NCBI RefSeq assembly: GCF_022340925.1
Contig: NZ_JAJDNA010000078.1
Coordinates: 1-40,122 of the forward strand
Length of the DNA stretch: 40,122 nucleotides
From: Thiocapsa sp.
GTDB taxonomy: Bacteria; Pseudomonadota; Gammaproteobacteria; Chromatiales; Chromatiaceae
Direction: 5' to 3'
A model generated the notes under the pieces. That model was not told where the DNA came from. It worked only from the letters and a program-made list of their open reading frames with translations, and did no database searches. Both the position numbers and the translations under genes were made by a program. Below, in pieces: positions 19,501 to 27,212 of this stretch (the first letter of the stretch is position 1; the number at the start of each line of letters is the position of its first letter).

Positions 19501-20596
19501 CTTGAAGCCTGGTCCAGAGGCGACGGGTTTCGGCGGCTGGGAAGTCGATGTCCGTGCCAAGGAGCTCAGCGGGAGGCTGAAGATCGACCCGGCTGAGGAT
19601 CGCCCGCTGGATCTCGACTTGGAACGCCTGGATCTCCTCGCCCTGCTCGCCGAACGCGATGCCGAGGCGTCCGCAGTCGACACGGTGCTCGATACGCGGA
19701 CCCTTGAAGGACTTCCCGCGGTCGACGCCCGAGTCAGGAATCTGAGCTGGGGAGACGCGCCGCTGGGCGCTCTGGAGTTGGCTTTGCGTCCGGATCCGCT
19801 TGGAGTGCGCGCGCCGACCATCGGGCTCGGTGGCGGCGGATTGATCGCGGCCATTGGCGAGGCGGCTTGGGCGCGATCCCCTGGACGCGGGCGCAGTGAG
19901 TTGTCGATGCAGATCGAGACGACCGACACGGGAGCCGTCCTCGCGGCGCTGGACTCCCAGAACCACCTTGAGCAGGCCCCGATGAAGGCGAAGGTCGTGC
20001 TTGACTGGCCTGGTGGTTTCAGTGATTTCTCCTGGGCGCGCGCGCTCGGGTTCGTGGATCTCGAGGTCGGCGCGGGCCGCTTATTGCATGTTGAGCCAGG
20101 CCTGGGCCGCATCTTGGGCTTCTTGAATCTCAACGCCTTGAGCCGCCGGCTGGCGATGGATTTCAGCGATCTTTACGGCGAGGGCTTCGCGTTCGAGGAA
20201 ATGAAGGGGCGAATCGGCGTGGCAGATGGTCAGGCGGTGCTTGATGACTTCACCATCGACGGACCTTCGATCAAGGTCTTGGTCAGCGGGCCCAGCGACT
20301 TGGTGAACGAGCGCTTTGACCAACGGGTCATGGTGGAGCCAAAACTCGGCTCCAGCATTGCGTTGGCCAGTGCCGTCGCCGGCGGCCCTGTCTTCGGTGC
20401 CGCCGTCTATCTTGTCGATCGCATCGCCGGTAACCCAATTGACCGACTCGGTCGCTATCAATATCGGATCACGGGGCCATGGCGCGCCCCCGACCTGCAT
20501 CGCATTGGGTGGGATCCAGCGGTTGGCGGGGAGTCGATGCGGGGAATGCCGGGCGACTCTTCAGTCGAAGACGAGCGGAATCATTTTCTGGACTGA
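16574..20596 (+). CDS. yhdP: YhdP: large AsmA/TamB-like envelope phospholipid-transport protein
   Basis: YhdP is a very long inner-membrane-anchored periplasmic protein of the AsmA/TamB-like group. In E. coli it forms a bridge thought to carry phospholipids to the outer membrane. The 1340-aa product has one N-terminal membrane helix (about 17-38), then a long region of short beta-strand repeats without cysteines, consistent with the groove-shaped fold. The C-terminal part contains the FSDLYGEGFAFEEMKGRIGV segment and a terminal domain typical of the family (IDGPSIKVLVSG, RYQYRITGPW). It follows rng by 22 nt, as in many gammaproteobacteria. The length is slightly above the E. coli protein. No interruption is visible. 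Confidence 0.93.
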   Translation: MAPISKLRFLIHVARAGVVASAVTLLVLMACLITAIRFAPPFAEPEAGLVAGVLEARLGRAVRVGSVSIRLAGLSPRLMLRDLRLSDPGRRTDVLRLESLEVGIDLIASLLAAQPRISALTLERAKLSVRLDRDGRVTVEGLDLLRGGDPATLEPLLRRGRLELVHAEIRILDERLGAAEVQLADVRLSLRSQGNRHVLTLAAQPQTGGSGPMPRGQDPGSGRVGRLALIGDLSGPPGDPRSWGGRLYAALDAGGLNQTLDEKALGVARIRADRARVESWYQIRAGRLDEAVLGLDLAGFSVEPLATEASAAPLQLEHVAARIRASHGDEGWRLQIGDLAGRLKGSDLPQLDLDLVFDPDRRAGSLMVASDGLDLAALVSQLATSPWALPEPMFDLIGAAPRGRIDRLAVRVDWSPDSQARWAATASVQGLGWDRVGGVPGVDGLSAQLRADQQRGEARLSSAALALDRRPLFSEPLLLDRFSGLLEWRKEPAGALRVSGRDLMLEHGDLRGRAGFVLHQPGDGSSPELDLRASIRDGDASRLGPYLPDGVMPPDLVAWLDRSIVSGRVPQADLLFRGPLAAYPFRDHKGRFELIVNFADAVLDYQAGWPRIENASGRLRFLNQGLAIALDSGRIYESRLTSAHAEIPDLWVVQRIGIQGEAQGPFADGLRVLAETPLSDDLGRLGDLLEVTGQARLLLDLDVPFTPDRSLGVSGRVSWPSAATLAIKDTELRLAGLDGGLSFTEDRLVAEAIEADLWGQPMTLSMAPLNRGKADTAATAIRFRSRTPVAELARRFPDPAWGVLAGELDWELEVNLRHQDLRVGVSPLEYRLSSNLRGLSIDLPSPLGKADDGKRNLEVTGSLVPGQSMRIVGRVGEVAGDISVDLGRSPPRLARGRLRFGGESAPAPTRDGVYVDGRLAELNLPEWWGRAHAVARRQSIASSSPHGHLAPWLVGVDLKLDRLSLGGPRLTDVALTLKPGPEATGFGGWEVDVRAKELSGRLKIDPAEDRPLDLDLERLDLLALLAERDAEASAVDTVLDTRTLEGLPAVDARVRNLSWGDAPLGALELALRPDPLGVRAPTIGLGGGGLIAAIGEAAWARSPGRGRSELSMQIETTDTGAVLAALDSQNHLEQAPMKAKVVLDWPGGFSDFSWARALGFVDLEVGAGRLLHVEPGLGRILGFLNLNALSRRLAMDFSDLYGEGFAFEEMKGRIGVADGQAVLDDFTIDGPSIKVLVSGPSDLVNERFDQRVMVEPKLGSSIALASAVAGGPVFGAAVYLVDRIAGNPIDRLGRYQYRITGPWRAPDLHRIGWDPAVGGESMRGMPGDSSVEDERNHFLD

Positions 20597-20797
20597 GCTC
20601 ACCGGTTTCGGCCCGGTAGAGCCAGTGGTATCGTTCCCACAGAGTCGGTGCACGCACTCCCCGCGGCGGGCGGCGCCGGGATTCGTATGAGTCGACATGC
20701 CTGTTGTGGCGACTTAAACGGACCGGGCGGGTGTTGCAGGCCGAACGGGATTCGCCAGCCCCTGCGCTGCCGGGGGCCGCCATAGCGGTGGGGAAAT

Positions 20798-21628
20798 ATG
20801 AGCACAAAGCTGAAGGCTGGGGCGGTCCAGATGGCGACCGGTCTCAACGTCAACGCGAACCTATTCGAGGCCGAACGCCTCGTCAGGACAGCGAGAGACC
20901 AGGGTGCCGGCCTGGTCGTGCTCCCTGAGAATTTCGCCTTCATGGGCAAGCGCGACCAGGATCAACTGGGGTTGCGGGAAGAAGACGGCGACGGTCCCCT
21001 CCAGACTTTTCTCGCGCGGCTGGCCAAGCAGATGGGGGTCTGGTTGGTCGGTGGGACCATTCCGCTGGTTGCCCGGGATGCCGGCAAGGTGCGCGCCGCC
21101 TGCCTGATCTATGACGATCAGGGCAAGCGGGTGGGTCGTTACGACAAGGTCCATCTGTTCGACGTCCGTCTGCCCGGTGGCGACGAACAGTACCAAGAGT
21201 CGGCGACCATCGAGGCGGGTGATGCCGTGGTGGTCTTGGACAGCCCGTTCGGGCGCATGGGTGTTGCGGTCTGCTACGATCTGCGTTTTCCCGAGATGTT
21301 TCGCCAGATGCTCGACAGAGGCATGGAGCTACTCGTGATCCCCTCGGCCTTCACTGCGATCACGGGTAAGGCCCATTGGGAGACTCTGGTACGCGCCCGT
21401 GCCATCGAAAATCTCGTCTACGTGGTCGCGGCCGCGCAGGGCGGATTTCACATCAACGGTCGGGAGACGCACGGTCACAGCATGATCGTCGACCCTTGGG
21501 GAACCGTCCTTGCCCAGGTCCCCCGAGGGGCCGGTCACATTTGCTGTGTGCTGGACAAAGACTACCAGGATTCGGTCAGGCGCAATTTTCCGACTATCGA
21601 CCACCGTCGTTTGAAATGCCGTGCCTGA
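20798..21628 (+). CDS. Nitrilase-superfamily amidase (Nit1/deaminated-glutathione amidase type)
   Basis: A carbon-nitrogen hydrolase, 276 aa, with an intact catalytic triad: E44 (LPENFAFMG), K117 (RYDKVHLFDV) and C159 (AVCYDLRFPEMFR). The sequence around the Cys and the HLFDV block are typical of the Nit branch, whose members hydrolyse deaminated glutathione, a side product of transaminases; that exact substrate is inferred from the branch. GGGGA lies 4 nt before the ATG. It sits between yhdP (200-nt gap) and tldD (87-nt gap), the order common in gammaproteobacteria outside the enterics. The protein is cytoplasmic, with no signal peptide. Confidence 0.9.
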   Translation: MSTKLKAGAVQMATGLNVNANLFEAERLVRTARDQGAGLVVLPENFAFMGKRDQDQLGLREEDGDGPLQTFLARLAKQMGVWLVGGTIPLVARDAGKVRAACLIYDDQGKRVGRYDKVHLFDVRLPGGDEQYQESATIEAGDAVVVLDSPFGRMGVAVCYDLRFPEMFRQMLDRGMELLVIPSAFTAITGKAHWETLVRARAIENLVYVVAAAQGGFHINGRETHGHSMIVDPWGTVLAQVPRGAGHICCVLDKDYQDSVRRNFPTIDHRRLKCRA

Positions 21629-21715
21629 GGCCGCAGGTTCCTGTCTCCTGAAGATCCTGGCGGGGCCGCATCGACCGAGCCTGGCCGTACGACGGAGCCC
21701 GACGACAACCTGATC

Positions 21716-23158
21716 ATGAACGACCCCATCGCGATCGCCCGCAGCAGCATTCTCGAGCCCGCCGGATTGGCCGACCATGACCTCGATCGCTTGCTCGAAC
21801 TTTTGACGCGCTCGGCCGTCGATGCGGCAGACATTTACTTCCAGACCAGCCGGCTCGAATCGTGGGTACTCGAGGATGGGATCATCAAGGAAGGCAGCTT
21901 CAACATCGAGCAAGGCGCGGGATTGCGCGCGATGAGCGGAGAGAAGACGGGGTTTGCTTACTCCGATGAGCTGCGTTTTCCAGCGCTTGCGCAGGCCGCG
22001 GATTCTGCGCGCGCCATTGCACGGATCGGTCAAAGTGCCCAGGTTCGCATCGGCGGGGTCGCGGCGACGCGGCAGCTGTACGAGCCGACCAATCCGATTG
22101 CGAGCCTGCATGACCACGACAAGGTGGCCCTGCTGCAGCGGGTCGACGCCGAGGCACGGGGAGCGGATCCACGTGTCCGCGAAGTCGTGGCTAGTGTCGT
22201 GGCGGTTCAGGATACAGTGCTCGTGCTCTCCGATGACGGCAGCCTGGCGGCGGATGTTCGCCCGCTCGTTCGGCTCAACGTGAGCGTCGTCGTGGAGGAG
22301 GGGGGGCGTCGGGAGCAGGGTTCGAGCGGCGGCGGTGCCCGAGCGGACCTGACCTATTTCCTCGTCGAGGATCGGGCTGCCGCGTTCGCGCGCGAGGCGG
22401 TCAGGTTGGCCGTCACCAATCTGGAGTCGGCGGAGGCGCCGGCCGGCACCATGACGGTCGTGCTGGGCGCCGGCTGGCCAGGTGTCCTATTGCATGAGGC
22501 GATCGGACATGGACTTGAAGGCGACTTCAACAGGAAGGGCAGCTCGGCGTTCGCCGGACGGATCGGCGAACGCGTCGCCGCTCCCGGCGTGACGGTCGTC
22601 GACGACGGTACCTTGCCAGGTCGTCGGGGTTCCCTGAATATGGACGACGAAGGAACCCTGACCCAACAGACGGTTTTGATCGAGGACGGGATTCTGCGGG
22701 GCTACATGCAGGACAAGCTCAATGCACGGCTCACCGGTACCCACTCGACCGGTAACGGTCGCCGCGAGTCCTATGCTCACCTGCCGATGCCCCGGATGAC
22801 CAATACCTACATGCTCGCAGGCGAGCGTGACCCGGAAGAGATTGTCGCCTCGGTCGACAAGGGCCTCTATGCAGTCAATTTCGGCGGTGGCCAGGTGGAT
22901 ATCACCTCGGGCAAGTTCGTCTTCTCGGCGAGCGAGGCCTACATGATCGAGAACGGGAGGGTGGGGCGCCCAGTGAAGGGCGCCACCCTGATCGGCAACG
23001 GGCCGGATGTCTTGACCCGGGTGACGATGATCGGGAACGACCTGAAGCTGGATCAGGGGGTCGGCACTTGCGGGAAAGAGGGTCAGAGCGTTCCTGTCGG
23101 GGTCGGCCAACCGACCTTGCGCGTGGACGGCCTAACGGTTGGAGGGACGAGCGCCTGA
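21716..23158 (+). CDS. tldD: Metalloprotease TldD
   Basis: TldD is the catalytic subunit of the TldD/TldE (PmbA) heterodimeric zinc protease, which degrades unfolded or ribosomally made modified peptides, matures microcin B17 in E. coli and acts on the CcdA antitoxin. The 480-aa product carries the HExxxH zinc motif HEAIGH at residues 260-265, followed by GLEGDFN, and a late [16 protein letters not shown] segment with the C-terminal third ligand region (GTCGKEGQ). Length matches the family (481 in E. coli). Its partner pmbA begins 91 nt downstream, so both subunits are encoded together, whereas they are unlinked in E. coli. Confidence 0.97.
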   Translation: MNDPIAIARSSILEPAGLADHDLDRLLELLTRSAVDAADIYFQTSRLESWVLEDGIIKEGSFNIEQGAGLRAMSGEKTGFAYSDELRFPALAQAADSARAIARIGQSAQVRIGGVAATRQLYEPTNPIASLHDHDKVALLQRVDAEARGADPRVREVVASVVAVQDTVLVLSDDGSLAADVRPLVRLNVSVVVEEGGRREQGSSGGGARADLTYFLVEDRAAAFAREAVRLAVTNLESAEAPAGTMTVVLGAGWPGVLLHEAIGHGLEGDFNRKGSSAFAGRIGERVAAPGVTVVDDGTLPGRRGSLNMDDEGTLTQQTVLIEDGILRGYMQDKLNARLTGTHSTGNGRRESYAHLPMPRMTNTYMLAGERDPEEIVASVDKGLYAVNFGGGQVDITSGKFVFSASEAYMIENGRVGRPVKGATLIGNGPDVLTRVTMIGNDLKLDQGVGTCGKEGQSVPVGVGQPTLRVDGLTVGGTSA

Positions 23159-23249
23159 GAGTCCCGCTCTGGGCGCAAGGCGACACGTCTCTGCAAGCGA
23201 TTCCAGATGTACCTCCTTATTTGGAACCTCCCTCATCGAAGGACTTGCC

Positions 23250-24599
23250 ATGCCCATATCCGCCATCGAAGCGACTGCGGAACGTCTTGCGCGCCTGCGG
23301 CAAACGACTGAGGATCTACTCAAAGAGGCGAAGCGACGCGGTGCCACTGCCGCCGAGGCGTCGGTGGGTAGCAGCGCCGGACTCGAGGTCGCGGTCAGGC
23401 TGGGTGAGGTCGAGACGGTTGAGCACACCCGAGACAATGGGCTCGGCATCACGGTCTATTTCGGACATCGGAAGGGATCCGCGAGCAGCTCGGATCTCAG
23501 CCCCAGCGCCCTGCGCGACGCCGTCAAGGCGGCTTGCGTCATCGCCGAGCACACGCAAGAGGACCCCTGTGCCCATCTTGCGGATGCCTCGCTGATGGCG
23601 ACGGAGATCCCCGATCTTGATCTCTATCACCCCTGGCAGCTCGGAGTGGAGGATGCGATCGAGATCGCCGCTGCCTGTGAAGATGCCGCCCTCGGGCTCG
23701 ATCCGCGGATCGTGAATTCCGAGGGGGCGAGTCTCTCGACCCATACGGGCATTCAAGTCTACGGCAACAGCCACGGCTTCGTGGCCGGCTATCCGACCAG
23801 TCGCCATGGACTGAGTTGCGCCGTGATCGGTCAGCAGGGGGATAGCTTGCAACGGGATCATTGGTGGACGAGTGCGCGCGCGCCCGCCGATCTGGAATCG
23901 GCCAGGATGGTCGGAGAGCGGGCCGCCGAGCGAACATTGGCACGGCTCGGATCGCGGCGTGTTGCTACACGTCAGGCCCCGGTGCTGTTTCGCGCCGAGG
24001 TCGCGACCGGCCTGATGCGCAGTTTGGTCTCGGCGATTCAGGGTGGCAGCATCTACCGACGCACGAGTTTTCTGCTGGAGCATCTCGGGAAGCGCATCTT
24101 TCCGGAATTCGTCCGGATCCACGAAGAGCCGCTTTTGCAGCGCGGCCTTTCCAGCGCCCCGTTCGACGGCGACGGCGTCGCGACGCGGCCCAAGGACCTG
24201 ATCAACGACGGGGTGCTGCAGACCTACCTTCTCGACACCTACTCCGCTTGCCGCCTGCGGATGCAGACGACAGGCAATGCCGGTGGCGTTCGCAACCTAC
24301 GTATTCGGATGGGCAGTCAGGACCGCGCCGCATTGCTGCGCGAGATGGGAACGGGTCTGATGGTGACCGAGTTGATGGGCCACGGGGTGAATCCAGTGAC
24401 CGGGGATTATTCGCGGGGCGCGGCTGGTTTCTGGGTGGAGCACGGAGAGATCCAGCATCCGGTGGAAGAGATCACCATCGCCGGCAACCTGAAGCGCATC
24501 TATGCGGGCTTGCTCGCGGTCGGCAAGGACTGCGATTATTCTGGCAGCACCCAGACCGGCTCCTGGCTGATCGACCGCATGACGATCGCCGGCCAGTAA
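23250..24599 (+). CDS. pmbA: TldE/PmbA, partner subunit of TldD protease
   Basis: PmbA (TldE) is the non-catalytic homologue of TldD that completes the heterodimeric protease. The 449-aa product from Met23250 equals the family length. It shares the TldD fold but lacks the HExxxH motif; typical segments are NGLGITVYFGHRKGSASSSD and the C-terminal GAAGFWVEHGEIQHPVEEIT block. An AAGGA ribosome-binding site lies 7 nt before the ATG at 23250; the frame is open back to 23139, overlapping tldD, but those residues are not PmbA-like. It closes the rlmH-to-pmbA run. No clear terminator follows. Confidence 0.96.
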   Translation: MPISAIEATAERLARLRQTTEDLLKEAKRRGATAAEASVGSSAGLEVAVRLGEVETVEHTRDNGLGITVYFGHRKGSASSSDLSPSALRDAVKAACVIAEHTQEDPCAHLADASLMATEIPDLDLYHPWQLGVEDAIEIAAACEDAALGLDPRIVNSEGASLSTHTGIQVYGNSHGFVAGYPTSRHGLSCAVIGQQGDSLQRDHWWTSARAPADLESARMVGERAAERTLARLGSRRVATRQAPVLFRAEVATGLMRSLVSAIQGGSIYRRTSFLLEHLGKRIFPEFVRIHEEPLLQRGLSSAPFDGDGVATRPKDLINDGVLQTYLLDTYSACRLRMQTTGNAGGVRNLRIRMGSQDRAALLREMGTGLMVTELMGHGVNPVTGDYSRGAAGFWVEHGEIQHPVEEITIAGNLKRIYAGLLAVGKDCDYSGSTQTGSWLIDRMTIAGQ

Positions 24600-25104
24600 C
24601 ACAGCGGCGCTGCAGCGGGCGAGATCTCCCGTTCAGCCGCTCAGGGAGCCGTCGACTTGCTCCGGTCTTCCCGTCCGACGTCCTATGTACCGCCGTTCCA
24701 TGTCCGTATCCGCAGCGCCGCAGATGACACCTTCAGATGCTCTTGCGCGGATGCTGGGTCTGATCGAGTCGGCATCCGAGTCCGCCTCTGCGCTCGCATT
24801 CTATGCGTTCGTCAATACCCTCGAACATCGGAAGGCGGGTTGTGTTCAAGCTGAACAAGCTCCTGGATCTGCTTCCCGAATCGACCACTTGCCTACGGCC
24901 TGACCGAGCTGCCGGTCGCGGGTGAGGTGGGCGATCCCCGTTGGAACGCCGCCAAGGCAAGGATGAACGCGCTCATCCGTCGGGGCTGAGGAGACTTGCC
25001 GCTCATATCGGCTTGAGCTGTTCAGGTTCGGCTTCAATATTCGACGAGATATGAACAGCCCCGGCGGCTGTTGACGAATCCATGCAATCACAAGCGAGGG
25101 GCCG
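24600..25104. other. 500-nt gene-poor stretch between pmbA and the FAD oxidoreductase
   Basis: No convincing intact gene. A frame at 24685-24903 reads MSVSAAPQMTPSDALARM and on through a Ser/Ala-rich helix-like stretch. A neighbouring frame then reads FKLNKLLDLLPES, and a third YGLTELPVAGEVGDPRW, before the signal is lost near 24960. This could be the remnant of a frameshifted small gene of unknown family. The last 90 nt before 25105 hold an inverted repeat (25018-25060). Confidence 0.4.
25018..25060. promoter_or_regulatory. Inverted repeat upstream of the FAD/DUF1365/methyltransferase operon
   Basis: GCTGTTCA (25018-25025) and TGAACAGC (25053-25060) are exact inverse copies with 27 nt between them, 45 nt before the first start codon of the operon. 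The spacing between arm centres is 35 bp. It could be a leader hairpin or a double operator. I see no convincing -35/-10 pair, nor an ECF-type sigma site. Confidence 0.4.
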
Positions 25105-26448
25105 ATGGGGATGTCAGTGCAAACGCTTGGTGTCGTCGGCGGCGGGATCGGCGGGCTTGGGGCTGCCTGGTTGCTCGACACCCGCTATCGGGTCACGCTG
25201 ATCGAACGCAATCGCTATGTGGGTGGACACAGCCACACCCTCGACGTCGAGGATCCCCGCGGTCCCTTTCCGGTCGATACCGGGTTCATGGTCTTCAATC
25301 GGCGCAACTACCCGCTGCTGACGGCCCTGTTCGAGCACCTTGGCGTGGCGACCTACCCGACCAGCATGTCATTTGCCGCCAGTCTCGAGGGCGGGCGTGT
25401 TGAATATGGGGGCGATAATCTGAATACGCTGTTCGGCGCGCGCCTGAACCTGTTTGACTGGCGGTTTCTTCGGATGCTCAAGGATGTTCTGCGATTCAAC
25501 GCCTCGGCGAAGGCCTACATCAACTCCAACCCGGGGACGACCCTCACGCTCGGTGATTTTCTGCGCCGCGGGCGTTACTCGGAGCGATTCAGCAACCACT
25601 ACCTACTTCCCATGGCGGCGGCCATCTGGTCCTGCCCGGCGGAAGACATGCGTGCCTTCCCGTTCTTGAGCTTCGCGCGTTTCTTCGCCAACCACGGCCT
25701 ACTCGATCTCTTCGATCGACCGGATTGGGAAACGGTGAAAGGTGGCAGCCGAACCTATGTGGAAGCGATGCTGGCCCGGTTCCGGGGCCGTTGTCTGACC
25801 GATACGCGCGTGGCCCGGGTGCGCCGTGGAGACGCGGGCGTGGAGGTCGAAACGGCCACCGGTGAGCGTCTGAGCTTCGATGCGGTCGTGCTCGGCTGCC
25901 ACGCCGATGAGGCCCTATCGCTCATCGACTCACCCAGCGCGAACGAGCGTGATATCCTTGGAAGCTTCCGTTACCAGGCAAATCAGGTGTTTTTGCATAC
26001 GGACGCGACGCTCATGCCGAAACGCCGGCGCGTCTGGTCATCCTGGAATTATCTTCAACAGCCTGGCGACAATCCCGGACGTCCGGTGACCGTTACCTAC
26101 TGGATGAACAGCCTGCAGGATCTGCCGGGCGGGCGGGATGTCTTTGTCAGCCTGAATCCGCAGGTCCTGCCGCGCCGTGACGCGATCCTGGCGGAGCTGA
26201 CCTACCATCATCCGATGTTCGATGCCCGTGCGACAGAGGCCCAGCGCCGCTTCTCCGAGATCCAAGGCCGAGACCGGATCTGGTTCAGTGGCGCCTATCT
26301 CGGGTACGGGTTCCATGAGGACGGTCTTCGCGCCGCGCTGGCGGTCGCCCGCGACCTCGATGTCCACCCGCCTTGGGAGTCGCGGTCGGCCTCTGTGACC
26401 CCAAGACCGGTCGACGTGTCGCGTCGCATCGAGACGGTGGTCTCGTGA
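25105..26448 (+). CDS. FAD-dependent amine-oxidase-family oxidoreductase
   Basis: A 447-aa flavoprotein of the NAD(P)-binding-Rossmann/amine oxidase type. The N-terminal dinucleotide-binding motif is GVVGGGIGGLGAAW (about residues 9-22), followed by an acidic strand end (IERN) and the GGHSHT flavin-contact loop. The C-terminal flavin-binding region includes WFSGAYLGYGFHEDG. Homologues occur with DUF1365 and a Cfa-like methyltransferase, as here; in Rhodobacter such genes lie in a locus induced by singlet oxygen and linked to furan fatty acid formation (from memory), so a role in oxidising an unsaturated or methylated acyl chain is plausible. The start has GAGGGG upstream; a second ATG lies two codons later. 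Its stop overlaps the next gene's GTG start, indicating translational coupling. Confidence 0.88.
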   Translation: MGMSVQTLGVVGGGIGGLGAAWLLDTRYRVTLIERNRYVGGHSHTLDVEDPRGPFPVDTGFMVFNRRNYPLLTALFEHLGVATYPTSMSFAASLEGGRVEYGGDNLNTLFGARLNLFDWRFLRMLKDVLRFNASAKAYINSNPGTTLTLGDFLRRGRYSERFSNHYLLPMAAAIWSCPAEDMRAFPFLSFARFFANHGLLDLFDRPDWETVKGGSRTYVEAMLARFRGRCLTDTRVARVRRGDAGVEVETATGERLSFDAVVLGCHADEALSLIDSPSANERDILGSFRYQANQVFLHTDATLMPKRRRVWSSWNYLQQPGDNPGRPVTVTYWMNSLQDLPGGRDVFVSLNPQVLPRRDAILAELTYHHPMFDARATEAQRRFSEIQGRDRIWFSGAYLGYGFHEDGLRAALAVARDLDVHPPWESRSASVTPRPVDVSRRIETVVS

Positions 26449-27212
26449 GTGCCGCGGCGGGTCGAGTCATCTTCGGCGATGTCATGCACCGGCGCCTCTT
26501 TCCGGTCCGCTACCGGTTCGTCTATCGGGTCTTTAGTCTGTTGCTTGACGTTGAGCGGGTCGGCGAGGTCGCGCGGGATTGCCGGTGGTTTTCGTATAAT
26601 CGATTCAATCTGTTTTCCTTCTACGAGCGTGATCACGGCCCGCGCGATGGGCGTCCACTCCGGCCGTGGCTGCTCGAGCGGCTGCGCGACCTGGGGCAGG
26701 ACATCGACATCGCCCGCATTGAGCTGCAATGCTTTCCACGCGTCCTCGGGTTTGTATTCAATCCGCTTAGCGTCTGGACGTGTTTCGACCGCTCCGAGCA
26801 GCCGGTCGCCGTCTTGTGCGAAGTCAACAACACCTTCGGTGAGACTCACAGCTATCTGTTGCACCGCGACGGCGCGCCAATGAGCTGGCCGATTCGCCAT
26901 GGGCATCGAAAAGACTTTCACGTCTCGCCCTTCGTCGCCATGAACGCCGACTATCATTTTCGGTTCTCGCGGCAAGGGGAGCGTCACGCGATCGTCATCC
27001 GAGAGTATCAGGACGAGCTCCTGATGTTGGTCGCGGTTCAACAGGGAATCGCCGAGGAGGTCACGGACGCCAGGCTGTTGCACGCGGCGGTCGCCTACCC
27101 GCTTTTGACGTTGAAGGTCGTCGTGATGATCCATTGGCAGGCATTGAAGATCTGGCTCAAGGGAGGGAGCTACTATCCCAAACCGGCCCCGCCGAAAGAG
27201 GAGGTGTCCTGA
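26445..27212 (+). CDS. DUF1365 family protein
   Basis: A 255-aa protein of the uncharacterised DUF1365 family, nearly always found next to an FAD oxidoreductase and a Cfa-like methyltransferase. Visible family features are the opening VMHRRLFPVRYRFVYRVF, FVFNPLSVW, the CEVNNTFGETHSY block and the HRKDFHVSPF segment. A hydrophobic stretch near 200-230 (AYPLLTLKVVVMIHW) suggests membrane association. I chose GTG 26445 because it overlaps the previous stop (GTGA) and gives the normal family N-terminus; the frame is open to ATG 26373, but that peptide is non-homologous. The stop overlaps the next ATG (TGATG). The biochemical function is not known to me. Confidence 0.9.
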   Translation: MSAAAGRVIFGDVMHRRLFPVRYRFVYRVFSLLLDVERVGEVARDCRWFSYNRFNLFSFYERDHGPRDGRPLRPWLLERLRDLGQDIDIARIELQCFPRVLGFVFNPLSVWTCFDRSEQPVAVLCEVNNTFGETHSYLLHRDGAPMSWPIRHGHRKDFHVSPFVAMNADYHFRFSRQGERHAIVIREYQDELLMLVAVQQGIAEEVTDARLLHAAVAYPLLTLKVVVMIHWQALKIWLKGGSYYPKPAPPKEEVS

